From Planctomycetaceae bacterium (GTDB lineage Bacteria > Planctomycetota > UBA1135 > GCA-002686595), in contig WYBT01000040.1 in the NCBI GenBank assembly GCA_011525785.1, positions 1 through 64,000 on the forward strand: a stretch of 64,000 bases of DNA. The letters are read 5' to 3'. The position numbers and the translations under genes are program-made. Position 1 is the stretch's first letter, and each line of letters starts with the position of its first letter. The notes beneath the pieces were generated by a model. The model made no database searches, was not told where the DNA came from, and saw nothing but the letters and a program-made list of their open reading frames with translations. Below, one piece after another: positions 1 through 8,514 of this stretch.

Positions 1-33
1 CCCCCCCGCGAATCGATCAGGCGCTCGCGTGCG

Positions 34-3000
34 CTACTGGCACACGGTGAAGCGCAGCGCGTTCGACAGGCCCGTGGTCGACGGGCTCTGCGGATCGCGC
101 ATCCACCACTGCGCGAACACGGTCTGACCCGGCGTGAGTCCGACCGAGTTCATGTACGCGGTGCTGAAGGTGAAGGCGTACGAGCCCGTGCACGAGTTGC
201 CGCTCGACGCGCCGCCGCTGGCGAGCGAGGGCGTGCGGATCGTCGGCGAGGCGACGCACAGCGTGCCGCCCTGGAAGGGCTGGGCCGTGCTCGCAAAGCC
301 CCAGAAGAGCAGGCCGTTCTTCTGGTTGAGCACGTTCGAGCAGCTCACCGAGAAGTTGCCGGCGCTGCGCGAGGGCTGGTTGAGCGAGCTGATCGTCGGC
401 AGGCAGCCCAGCGAGTTGGTCTTCGCCGTGCAGTAGCTCGAGATCGAGGCCGCGTTGGCGAACACCGGGCCGTAGTGCGCCGTCGGGCCCCAGTTGCCCG
501 CCCGGTCCACGGCGCGCAGGTGGAAGTAGCGCCCGCTCGTCGACGAACCGATGTTCTGCACGAAGCTCGTCGCGCCCGCGGCGATGTTCGCCGAGCCGCT
601 GGGAATCGTGCCGGGCGAGGTGTCCCACACGCCCAGGTAGCCGTTCACGCCCGAGTGCGCGTCCGCAGCCGCCGTCCAGTTGACGGTCACGTTGACGCTG
701 CACTGCTGGACGTTCGCGGGGTGCGTCGCGGACGACAGGCCCGTCGGCGCGAGCGGCGCGACCGCGTCGACCAGGAGCGGCGCGCTCCAGGCGAAGCCCA
801 GCGAGCCGTTGCCGCAGTTGTCGAACGGCCGCAGGTTCAAGTAGATCGCCGTCGCACTGCTGTTCACGGGGATCGTGGCCGAGGTGATCGGGCCCCACAC
901 GATCGACGAGCCCGGATCGCCGGGGAAGCCGTTCGAAGTGATCAGCGCCGAGTAGCCCTGGATGCCGGACAGGTTGTCGGCCGGCTGCGTCCAGGTGTAG
1001 TCGATGGTGGTGTCGTTCGACCACACGCCCTGCGTGTGCGAGGTCGAGACGATCGAGGGGATCGTCGGACGCGTGCCGTCGACGACGAACGAGACGCTGT
1101 CGGAGACCCACGTAGCGTTGTCGACGTCCAGGTACGCGCCGAAGTTGTAGACGCCATCGCTCGGCCAGCTCGCACGCCAGTAGACCTGCCGCGCCGCACC
1201 GGGCGGGATGTCGCCGAGCGCGACCTTCAATCCAGAGCTGTTGTTGTCGGTGTGCGTGGTCTGCAGACCGTCGAAGAGCGTCCCCTGCGAGACCGTGACG
1301 CTGGGCGAGCCCGTCGAGAAGGACTCGAACGAGGCGCCGCTCGCCAGGCCGCTGCCGTTGCTGGCGTAGCCGAAGACGTCGACCTGCTGATTGGGCTGCA
1401 GGTAGTAGCCGAAGGTGTAGACGTCGAGCGCCGGCGTCGACTGCGACTGGTTGACTTCGAACGCCACCGTCACGCCCATCTTCACGATGCTCAGGAAGTT
1501 CACGCTCTGCGGCCAGACTTTGAAGCGCCACGTGCCCGCGCCGGGGTTCTCGATGGTGCGGATCTCGGTGTTGTCGATCGCGCTCTGCTGCAGGAAGAAG
1601 TCGCCCGTGTTGCCGGCCGGGTCGATGCCGTTGCTGGGCATGTCGATGTACAGGTCCCAGTTGTTGATCAGCGCCTGCGACGCGCCCGCCGAGGCCTCGG
1701 GCTCGACGTAGTTCATGCACACCGTGATGCGCTTGGTGTTAGCCGGCACGTTGAAGTCAGCGAAGGTCCATCCGCCGGCCCAGGTCGCGTCGAAGACCCA
1801 GTTGTTGATGTAGTAGTCGCCGCTGCCGAGCAGCGCCTTGTTGGCCGAGACCTTGCCCGCGCCGAAGCCGTCGAGGTGCGTGTCGTTCGGCGTATCAAGC
1901 GTGATGCCGCCCTTGGTCTCCGCGCTCGACATCAAGAGCGAATGCATGCCCGCGGGCCGGTAGCGCAGCCACGCGAACTGATCGGAGATCTGCGCGGCGA
2001 GGCCGGCGACGTGCGGCGTCGCCATGCTCGTGCCGTCGAGGAACTTGTAGCCGCTCGTCGAACCGGCATCGATCGAGTTGACCGAGCGCCCCACCGCCAC
2101 CACGTTCGGCTTCCAGCGCCCGTCGCCGCAGGGACCGCGGCTGGTGTCGAAGGCGAGCGAGTTGGGGAAGCCCTCGGGCGCGTAGAAGTTGACCACGCTG
2201 CCCACCGTCAGCGCGTTCTTCGCCGTCGCCTGCTGACCGATGGTCTGAGCGCCGGGGCCCTGATTTCCGGCCGCGAACAGATACACCTGGTCGTAGTTCC
2301 ACACCTCCGAGTCGACCGCGCGCGCGTTGACCTCGGTGCCGATCCAGCCGACGCCGGGCGAGCCCCACGAGTTGGTCGAGAGCACCGGCTTGGTGGTGTT
2401 GCCAAAGCCGTCCCAGAAGGCCGAGCGATTGACGCTGAAGAGCGTCGAGTTGGCGGTGCCCGACGAGAGACAGCCGTTGTCGAAGGCGCGCGCGATGTAC
2501 GCACGCGTCGCGCTGCCGCCGCGCGCCAGTCCCGGCGCCACGCCCTTGAGGCTGGTTCCGAAGCTGCCGGCGCCATTGCCCAGCACCGTGCCGAGCACGT
2601 GCGAGCCGTGCTCGCATCCGTCGTTGAAGGGCCCCGTCGTTCCGGTGAAGTCCCAGCCCCAGCCGGCGATCTGGAAGCCCTGGTGCGCCGCGTCGATGCC
2701 GCTGTCGCACTGAGCGATCGACACCACGCCGCTGCCATTGCCTCCCGTGAGCGTGCGCGCCTGATCCGCGCCGATCATCGGCGCCGACTCGTCGTGCATG
2801 AGCTGCGCAGGCGCGTCGGGCTCGACGAACTGCACGCAGTCGAGCTGCACGAGCTGCTCGACGTGTTGCGGCAGCGCGCGCACGCGGAAGGCCTGCACTT
2901 CGTCGACGTACTGCAGCACTTCGACGCCCAGCTCGGCCAGCGCGCGCTGCGCCGGGCCGTTGCTCTGCCACAGCTTGGGCTGCGCGGGATCGTCGTCGAC

Positions 3001-3780
3001 GAACTCGACGCGCGAACCGTCGAGCCGGAACGCGCTAGCTGCCGGCGTCCAGGTCGACTGGTCGCACAGGTCGCTCTCGTAGACGTTCACGTACAACGCG
3101 AGGTAGCCCTGTTCGTCGACCGAGTGCGTCGCAAGCGCGGGGTGGAGCTTCTGCTCGAAGCGCGGCGCGCCAACCCAACGGACGAAGTCGAGCTGCGCGA
3201 TGGCGTCGAGCGCGCTCACCGGCAGCGCGGCCTTGAGGCAGTAGTAGGGATGGAACTGCAGCACGCGCGCGCCGAGTTCCTCGAGCTGCGCGGCGCGCTC
3301 GGGCGTCATGCGCTTTTGGAACATCACGAAGCCGAAGGTGTGCGTGCGGCCTTCGAGCTGCGCGCGCGCGGCGTCCGAGACGAGCTGCGGGTCGAGCCGC
3401 TCGTCCTGCGGCGGAAAGTACTTCGAACCCGCGAAGCCCAGGTAGAACGGATCGTCCTCGACGCGAGCCAGCAGCTCGTCGCCGTTCGCGCCGGCGCGGG
3501 CCTCGACGCGCGCGGGGCGCGGCACGTCGTCGCCGAACTGAACGGGCGCGCGCTCGCCGGCGCCCATGAAGACGTTGCGCTCGGGGGCGATGGCGCCCGG
3601 ACGCGTCCCGGGGCCGTAGTCGGCGCGCGGCAAGTTGGCCGCGGGCGAGCTTTCTGCCGGCGGCGCGCTGCCATCGGCGGCAGGTGTGCGCTGCTGGGCC
3701 TGGGCCGTGGCGCACAGGAGCGCGGCGGCGAGAGGGACGATGCGGTCGAAACGTGAGACGTGGAGATTGTGGGTTTGCAT
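34..3780 (-). CDS. Exported subtilisin-like (S8) serine protease with shared C-terminal Cys domain
   Basis: A 1248-residue protein that opens with a signal-like N-terminus (hydrophobic LAAALLCATAQAQ, residues about 16-29), so it is probably exported. The peptidase S8 triad is visible: Asp in the QCDSGID segment near residue 357, His in HGSH near 392, and Ser in GTSMATPHVAG near 583, with an oxyanion-type NSWG before it. The roughly 330 residues before the catalytic domain look like a propeptide/inhibitor-type region. After the protease come beta-rich segments with a fibronectin-III-like character, then a Cys-containing C-terminal domain of about 130 residues also found on two other proteins here. 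The family hydrolyses peptide bonds outside the cytoplasm; the substrate is unknown. The gene stands alone, and the ATG at 3780 directly precedes the signal peptide. Confidence 0.9.
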   Translation of the reverse strand: MQTHNLHVSRFDRIVPLAAALLCATAQAQQRTPAADGSAPPAESSPAANLPRADYGPGTRPGAIAPERNVFMGAGERAPVQFGDDVPRPARVEARAGANGDELLARVEDDPFYLGFAGSKYFPPQDERLDPQLVSDAARAQLEGRTHTFGFVMFQKRMTPERAAQLEELGARVLQFHPYYCLKAALPVSALDAIAQLDFVRWVGAPRFEQKLHPALATHSVDEQGYLALYVNVYESDLCDQSTWTPAASAFRLDGSRVEFVDDDPAQPKLWQSNGPAQRALAELGVEVLQYVDEVQAFRVRALPQHVEQLVQLDCVQFVEPDAPAQLMHDESAPMIGADQARTLTGGNGSGVVSIAQCDSGIDAAHQGFQIAGWGWDFTGTTGPFNDGCEHGSHVLGTVLGNGAGSFGTSLKGVAPGLARGGSATRAYIARAFDNGCLSSGTANSTLFSVNRSAFWDGFGNTTKPVLSTNSWGSPGVGWIGTEVNARAVDSEVWNYDQVYLFAAGNQGPGAQTIGQQATAKNALTVGSVVNFYAPEGFPNSLAFDTSRGPCGDGRWKPNVVAVGRSVNSIDAGSTSGYKFLDGTSMATPHVAGLAAQISDQFAWLRYRPAGMHSLLMSSAETKGGITLDTPNDTHLDGFGAGKVSANKALLGSGDYYINNWVFDATWAGGWTFADFNVPANTKRITVCMNYVEPEASAGASQALINNWDLYIDMPSNGIDPAGNTGDFFLQQSAIDNTEIRTIENPGAGTWRFKVWPQSVNFLSIVKMGVTVAFEVNQSQSTPALDVYTFGYYLQPNQQVDVFGYASNGSGLASGASFESFSTGSPSVTVSQGTLFDGLQTTHTDNNSSGLKVALGDIPPGAARQVYWRASWPSDGVYNFGAYLDVDNATWVSDSVSFVVDGTRPTIPSIVSTSHTQGVWSNDTTIDYTWTQPADNLSGIQGYSALITSNGFPGDPGSSIVWGPITSATIPVNSSATAIYLNLRPFDNCGNGSLGFAWSAPLLVDAVAPLAPTGLSSATHPANVQQCSVNVTVNWTAAADAHSGVNGYLGVWDTSPGTIPSGSANIAAGATSFVQNIGSSTSGRYFHLRAVDRAGNWGPTAHYGPVFANAASISSYCTAKTNSLGCLPTISSLNQPSRSAGNFSVSCSNVLNQKNGLLFWGFASTAQPFQGGTLCVASPTIRTPSLASGGASSGNSCTGSYAFTFSTAYMNSVGLTPGQTVFAQWWMRDPQSPSTTGLSNALRFTVCQ
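37..435 (-). other. Shared C-terminal Cys domain, copy 1
   Basis: These are the last ~133 residues of the subtilase. The pattern is YCTAKxNSxGC, then NQKNGLLFWG, PFQGGTLCV, xxTPxxRTP, a Cys in a CTGSY context, and near the end QWWMRDPxSPSxTGLSNALRF. Matching domains end the proteins at 8515-10335 and 20146-22797. By position and by its association with exported proteins it may be a surface-sorting or anchoring domain, which is inference. Confidence 0.75.
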
Positions 3781-3894
3781 GGCGTGAGGAGGGTTGGCTC
3801 CACAACTCCCACGCAGACCGCCAGCGGCGGAGATCAGGAATCTGGGCTTTTCGCGCCGGGCGCGCGCCGCTCCGCCGCGGCTCGCACGAGCCGC

Positions 3895-4542
3895 TCAACG
3901 CTCGACGAGCTGGTCGGTGAGCGTCTCGATCGCCACCCGCTTGACGGCCAACTCGCCCTTCTGGACCGCCGCAGCGATCGCCGGACGGCCCAGGAAGCTC
4001 GAAACGCGCGCCTCGCGCTCGTCCACCGCGCGGCCCAGGGCCGGAAAGCGCGGGCGCAGCTCGGCCGAGGCCGCGACCTTCTCCGCGGCGCAGTCGGAGT
4101 GCGTGGTGAGCACCACGAGCTTGACCCCGTTCGCGACGGCCAGCTCGAGCATCTCCTCCTCGCGCTCGCTCATCACCGAACCCGCGGTGCGCACCACGTA
4201 GTAGAAGCGCCGCGTGTCGCCCACCAGCTCGTTGGTGTCGATGCGCGCGTCCATGCACACCAGCAGTGCAACCAGCGGATGGTGCGTCGCGCGCGGGAAG
4301 CGCGAGCGCATGCCCGATGACAGGCGGTTGTGGCGCAGCATTTCCTCCCACACCTCCTCGGGACCGATCTCGTGATCGTGCTCGAAGTCGTAGCTCTCGA
4401 TCCCGTCCTGCAGTCCGTAGCCCACGTCCACGAGCGCGCCGCCCATCACGAACTGCGCCTCGCGGCCCACGCTCGTGCAGCGCCCGACGAACAGCGAGAC
4501 CAGCCCCACCGCGGCGCAGGCCGCCAGCAACTTGACCTTCAT
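3895..4542 (-). CDS. Membrane-anchored beta-carbonic-anhydrase-like protein
   Basis: A 215-residue protein with a beta-class carbonic anhydrase core. The zinc-site signature is complete by eye: Cys96-x-Asp98-x-Arg100 (CMDAR), followed by His148-x-x-Cys151 (HSDC), with RTAGS between them. The family interconverts CO2 and bicarbonate. The N-terminus (residues 1-21) is a hydrophobic segment ending in VGRC, which suggests a signal anchor or exported protein rather than a usual cytosolic enzyme; Arg at -1 makes it a poor lipobox. I chose the ATG at 4542 because the open frame upstream consists of a decayed sigma-factor gene. Whether it still hydrates CO2 cannot be told; the CMDAR type also occurs in carbonic-anhydrase-like proteins of uncertain activity. 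Confidence 0.8.
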   Translation of the reverse strand: MKVKLLAACAAVGLVSLFVGRCTSVGREAQFVMGGALVDVGYGLQDGIESYDFEHDHEIGPEEVWEEMLRHNRLSSGMRSRFPRATHHPLVALLVCMDARIDTNELVGDTRRFYYVVRTAGSVMSEREEEMLELAVANGVKLVVLTTHSDCAAEKVAASAELRPRFPALGRAVDEREARVSSFLGRPAIAAAVQKGELAVKRVAIETLTDQLVER

Positions 4543-4704
4543 GACGCGCTCAGCGACGGCCCGCGCACGGGGCGCACGATTGCAGCCCGTGAGCGCGAAG
4601 TCGGCGCCCCAGGGTCTACCTCGCGCGTCGGACGAGCTCCTAGCCTCACAAGGGCGTACCGAGCGCGCACAAAGGGCCCGCGTGCGGGGCGAGTGTGGCC
4701 CCCG

Positions 4705-4822
4705 CTCGCGGCGCAGCCATACGCGCGCCACGCGCGACCCGCGGACGACCGTCGGCATGCTCACGCCCAACCACGGGCTACTCGTCGACCTGGGCGAGCG
4801 TCTCGGGCGCCACGTCGAGGCC
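4705..4822 (-). pseudogene. Remnant of an ECF-type sigma factor gene (region 4)
   Basis: Base by base this stretch resembles the 3' part of the intact sigma gene at 10594-11160. One frame reads GLDVAPETLAQVD (intact copy GLDVALEKLAKVD), another reads MPTVVRGSRVARVWLRRE (intact copy EPTVVRGWRVARMWLRRE). The two pieces lie in different frames because about 55-60 bases covering the first half of the region 4 helix-turn-helix are missing. No upstream region 2 is recognisable. It lies in the 318-base gap between two intact minus-strand genes and holds no working gene. Confidence 0.75.
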
Positions 4823-4860
4823 CGCGGTGGTTCGGCGCCGCGCGAGGGCCGGCCGTACTC

Positions 4861-5706
4861 TCACTCGTAGTTCGCAGTCACCAGCGCGCGGAAGGTCGAC
4901 CCCGCGAGCGGCGCCGAGAGCTCGAACACCAGCAGGTAGTGGCCGTCGCTGTCGAGCTTGTTGCCACAGTTCGCCTCGAACTCTACTCCGTCCACCGAAC
5001 AGGTCGAGCCTGCAACGGCGGCGGAACCGCTCTTGGCGTCGAGCAAGTGCACAGCCTCCAACGTGACGCTCGGCGAAGTCGGCAGGAACACCCGGCCCGA
5101 GAAGCTCACGATGCCGGCGTGCTCCGACTCGTTGAAGAGCTCCGCGACCACGACGTCGTGATAGACCTCCTTCGATCCGTGCCGCATCGAGTCCGAGGTC
5201 TGACTGAACGTGAACGGTGTGATTGCATTGGTTGCGTGGCTCGCGCCGGCGATCGAATCGGTGTAGGACGGCGTCAACGTGACCCACATCGAAGAAGTTC
5301 CCTGCGCGTTGATTCCGGTGATCTCAAAGCTCCCAGAGTTGTTGCCGCTGACACTGAAACCGTTGACGCTCCCCGCAACTCCGTCGACGACTGCGCTCGT
5401 CGTGCCCGATTGGCCTTGCGCGCCGACGCCTCCGGCCGTCGGTGGGTTCCCGCTCGTCCCGCGCTTCTTCAGCGAGATGTGCAGGTCCGTGATCGGCCGA
5501 CCCGAGGTGTTCTTGAAGGTTCCCGTGATCTTGGTCGCTGACCCACCGCCGCCTTGGAAGAGCGATGAGTCCACGAACTTCTCGGCGGAACCGCCCCCGA
5601 GGTCGAAGTTCCCGACGTCGACCGGGTTGGAGTTGCTGGCGCGATTCGCCGCGACGGCCAGGCATCCGACGAGCAGCACTACGGGTACGAGAGTGGGTAG
5701 CTTCAT
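4861..5706 (-). CDS. Exported protein of unknown function
   Basis: A 281-residue protein starting MKLPTLVPVVLLVGCLAVAA, which reads as a signal peptide or possible lipoprotein signal (VGC). The remainder is rich in Ser, Thr, Gly and Asn with beta-strand character, including a Gly-rich stretch near residue 52 and two cysteines near residues 235 and 246. I recognise no family. The base composition is visibly less GC-biased than its neighbours. The ATG at 5706 sits at the start of the hydrophobic segment. Confidence 0.7.
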   Translation of the reverse strand: MKLPTLVPVVLLVGCLAVAANRASNSNPVDVGNFDLGGGSAEKFVDSSLFQGGGGSATKITGTFKNTSGRPITDLHISLKKRGTSGNPPTAGGVGAQGQSGTTSAVVDGVAGSVNGFSVSGNNSGSFEITGINAQGTSSMWVTLTPSYTDSIAGASHATNAITPFTFSQTSDSMRHGSKEVYHDVVVAELFNESEHAGIVSFSGRVFLPTSPSVTLEAVHLLDAKSGSAAVAGSTCSVDGVEFEANCGNKLDSDGHYLLVFELSAPLAGSTFRALVTANYE

Positions 5707-5891
5707 GGCGAAGCGTCTCTTGAGTCAGGGCTCCAACATGCTTGATTGCGCGCGCGGCCACGAGCCCAGGAATACGGCGGCTGCGCAGTTTCTCACGCGG
5801 ACAACAAACGAACTATGCTGGCCTCGCGTTGACATGATTCCAGCGGGAACGACTCCGATCGAAGCGAACTCAATGGGGCCAATCCTCGCTC

Positions 5892-6417
5892 TCACGGCGC
5901 TTCGTACGCCCGGAGCGCTCGCGCAAGCGCGCTCCTGGCCCGCATCGCGTGCTGCCGGGCGGTCGAGGGCGTGACCTGGAGCAGGGAGGCGATCCGCTCG
6001 TAAGCCCACCCGTGCACAGAGCGCAGCAAGAACACCTTCCGCTGACGTGTGGGGAGCGCGTCGAGGGCGACGGCCACTCTGGACCAGAATTCCCTCCGCT
6101 GGGCCGCGCGCTGGGGGCAGTGCTGCGACGGAGCGAGCAATCCGTCGATCGCCCCCCCCCCTACCGTCCCGAGCCCAGCGCTCCTGCCGCCGCGCGTGGT
6201 CAACGACGGCCCACTGAAGCAGCACCCTCCACTGGGCTTCGGATGCCGGGGACGCCACGCTTCGCCGCTGCGCCTCCAGCGCGCGTAGAGCCGCGTCTTG
6301 CCCGATGTCGGACTTCGCCGAAAGCGCGCCCCAAAGCCCGTAGGCCAGCGGGAAGCTGGAGTGGAGCGGCGGACAAGGCGGCTGCGTACAGGGCAAAGCT
6401 CGTGCGTGAGTCGTCAT
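5892..6417 (-). pseudogene. ECF sigma factor gene split by a frameshift at a 10-base homopolymer
   Basis: The N-terminal half is read from about 6417 (MTTHARALP...) and carries a degenerate region 2 ending LQWAVVDHARRQ, like the VxDHARR motif of intact ECF sigmas. After a run of ten G (coding strand) that frame turns to nonsense, while the next frame continues as a good region 4: LDALPTRQRKVFLLR, then YERIASLLQVTPSTARQHAMRARSALARAL. Joining the frames at the run gives one sigma of about 175 residues. The break may be a sequencing error, a real mutation or a slippage-controlled switch. The gene points away from the truncated heme-protein gene. Confidence 0.7.
6152..6161. repeat. C10 homopolymer at the sigma-gene frameshift
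   Basis: Ten consecutive C on the plus strand (G on the coding strand) sit exactly where the reading frame of the ECF sigma gene changes. Such runs are prone to indel errors and to replication slippage. Confidence 0.9.
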
Positions 6418-6626
6418 CGAAGCCAACGGCGAGAGAATCCCGCGCGGGCGCGGGCCAGACCCTGCACGCATTGGTGTCGCGACCCGGCCCGATAGTTTCA
6501 ACTTTTTCGCAGCTCGCCGCTCGCTGGCGCACAGCGCCGCGCGAGCGCCTCGACAGATCCAGCGTCGGCGCTAGACGACGCCCCGGCTCAGTCCGCGCTC
6601 TGGCTCTCCAGCTCGCGGCGCAGCGA

Positions 6627-8471
6627 GTGCTCAGCGAGCTCGCGCTCGATCCCGAGGGCGACGGCCTCGCGCAACTGCACGCGACCTGGGCCCTCGCCGT
6701 TGCGCAGCGTCGAGCGGGCCAGTCGAACAGCGCTGTGCTGGGCGCGCTCGTGACCCATCGCTCTGCGGCGGTCCGCGCTGCGGCCGCACGCGCGGTCGGC
6801 GAACTGCGCATCGGCGAAGCGCGCGCTCAGCTCGTCCGCGGCCTGAAGGACAGCGACGCACGCGCCGCGTTCGAGTGCGCCGTGGCTCTCGCGCGCCTGC
6901 GGCGGCGCGATCCGCTGCGCGCGCTGGGCAGGCCGATGGCGCCGGCGCAGCCTCCGGCAGCCGACGCGCAAGCCGTGCGGGCTGCGCTGATCGAATTCGC
7001 CGAGCTGCGCGCTGGAAACGACGCGTACCTCGCGCACGCCGCGGCGCTCGCGCTGGCGGCGTGGTCGAGCGACGAGGAGCTGGCGACGCACGCGGGCGCT
7101 GCGAGTTCGGCGCTGCGCCGCGTGGCGCTCGAAGCCCTGCGCCGCACGCGCTCTCCGCTGGTCGCGCGCTTCCTCGCGGGCGACACGCTCGCCGACGCAG
7201 CGCGCGCCATCCACGACGATGCGCTCGAGGCCGCCGAGCCGGCGCTGGCGAAGCTCGATGCGCTCGCCACGCCCGATCTCGCCGCCGCGCGGAGGGTGCT
7301 CGCGGCGCGCTGGCGGCGCGGCGACGACGAGGATGCTCGCAGCTTGACGCGCGCCGGCCTCGCGGGTCCGCCCGAACTCGCGCGCCTCGCGCTTGCGTTG
7401 CTCGGCGCGTGGGCTGATTCCGGACCCCTGGACCCCATCACGGGTCTGTGGCGTCCGCTGCCCGCGCGCGACGCCGCGCCAGCTCGCGAAGCGTTGCTCG
7501 CGCACTTCGAAGCGCTGCTCTCGAGCGCCGTCGCGTCCCAGGCCATCGACGCCGCGCGCCGACTGCGCGGACCGGAGCTGGCGCCGTCGCTGCTCGCATT
7601 CGTGAGCAACGCGCAGCGCGACGGAGCCCTTCGCGCGAACGCGCTCGAGGCGTGGATCGAGCTCAGCGGCGCAACGCTGCCCGCAGCGCTCGGCGCGGAG
7701 TTGCTCGAGGACCCGGCCCCGCAGGTGCGACGCGTCGCGCTCGCGCACGCCGACCCCGCCGATCCGCGCGTGGCTGAACGACTCGCGCCCCTCGTGCGCG
7801 CGTGCGACGAGGACGCGAGCCTCGCGCGCGTGGCGCTGGCGCGCCTCGCCGCAGGCCCCCGCGAGAGCCGCGAAGCCGTGCTGCTCGTGGAAATGCAGCG
7901 CTGGCGCGAGCGTGGTGAGCATCCGCTCGCGCTCGAACTGATCGAACTCAGTCGAACGCTCGGCGGGGCGCCGCTCGAGCGCGCGCTCGCGGAACTGGGC
8001 GCACAGCCCGGGCCGGCGCTGGAGGAGCGCGCACTGCTCGCAGGCGGCGATCCCGCCGCAGGCAAGCAGCTCTTCGAACAGCGCGCCGCGCTCGAGTGCC
8101 TGCGCTGCCACGCGACGGCTCGCCCCGGCGACAGCGAAGGCAAGGTCGGACCCTCACTGGCCGGCGTCGGCGCGCGCCTCGCGCCCGCGGAGTTGCTCGA
8201 GTCGATCCTGCGGCCCAACGCGAGCATCGCGGAGAGCTACGGCACGGTCGTGCTCGTGCTCGACGACGAGTCGCTCGCGAGCGGCATCGTCGAACGCGAA
8301 GACGACTCCACGCTCACGCTGCGCACCTCCGACGGCGAGCGCCGCGAGCTGCGCCAGGAGTGGATCGAGTCGCGCCGCGTCGGGCTCTCGGCGATGCCCG
8401 AGGGTCTCGCGCAGCGACTCACCGCGCCAGAGCTGCGCGACCTCGTGGCCTACCTGCGCTCGCTGCGCTGA
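6627..8471 (+). CDS. HEAT-repeat protein with PVC-type C-terminal cytochrome c domain, apparently 5'-truncated
   Basis: About 615 residues from the GTG used here. The first ~450 are Ala/Leu/Arg-rich helical repeats of HEAT type (for example HRSAAVRAAAARAVGEL). The C-terminal ~140 residues are the heme-binding domain typical of Planctomycetes and Verrucomicrobia: GDPAAGKQLF, a single CxxCH (CLRCH) near residue 491, KVGPSLAGVG, LLESILRPNASI, and a last motif LRDLVAYLRS. In known relatives these parts follow a dehydrogenase-like beta-propeller of several hundred residues, which is absent. The frame stays open upstream but is antisense to the sigma gene and shows no signal peptide or ATG. The start is therefore uncertain and the gene may be a fragment. 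Confidence 0.7.
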   Translation: MLSELALDPEGDGLAQLHATWALAVAQRRAGQSNSAVLGALVTHRSAAVRAAAARAVGELRIGEARAQLVRGLKDSDARAAFECAVALARLRRRDPLRALGRPMAPAQPPAADAQAVRAALIEFAELRAGNDAYLAHAAALALAAWSSDEELATHAGAASSALRRVALEALRRTRSPLVARFLAGDTLADAARAIHDDALEAAEPALAKLDALATPDLAAARRVLAARWRRGDDEDARSLTRAGLAGPPELARLALALLGAWADSGPLDPITGLWRPLPARDAAPAREALLAHFEALLSSAVASQAIDAARRLRGPELAPSLLAFVSNAQRDGALRANALEAWIELSGATLPAALGAELLEDPAPQVRRVALAHADPADPRVAERLAPLVRACDEDASLARVALARLAAGPRESREAVLLVEMQRWRERGEHPLALELIELSRTLGGAPLERALAELGAQPGPALEERALLAGGDPAAGKQLFEQRAALECLRCHATARPGDSEGKVGPSLAGVGARLAPAELLESILRPNASIAESYGTVVLVLDDESLASGIVEREDDSTLTLRTSDGERRELRQEWIESRRVGLSAMPEGLAQRLTAPELRDLVAYLRSLR

Positions 8472-8514
8472 GCGCCGCGCAACAACACTCAGCGAAGGCC
8501 AGCGCCTCTTCGGC

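Noticed and set aside
475..3756. Plus-strand open frame of 1093 codons across the subtilase gene
   Set aside because: It is the antisense frame of a clear protease gene, rich in Arg/Val/Ala with no domain or signal. Similar antisense frames at 25526-28813, 29397-32390, 17114-18451, 18461-20230 and 58149-60599 were rejected for the same reason.
4543..4770. Longer start for the carbonic-anhydrase-like gene
   Set aside because: The extra 76 codons read through the decayed sigma gene; the internal ATG begins a plausible membrane segment.
5949..6626. Upstream extension of the HEAT/heme gene
   Set aside because: The frame is open but is antisense to the frameshifted sigma gene, Pro/Arg-rich, and without homology or signal peptide.
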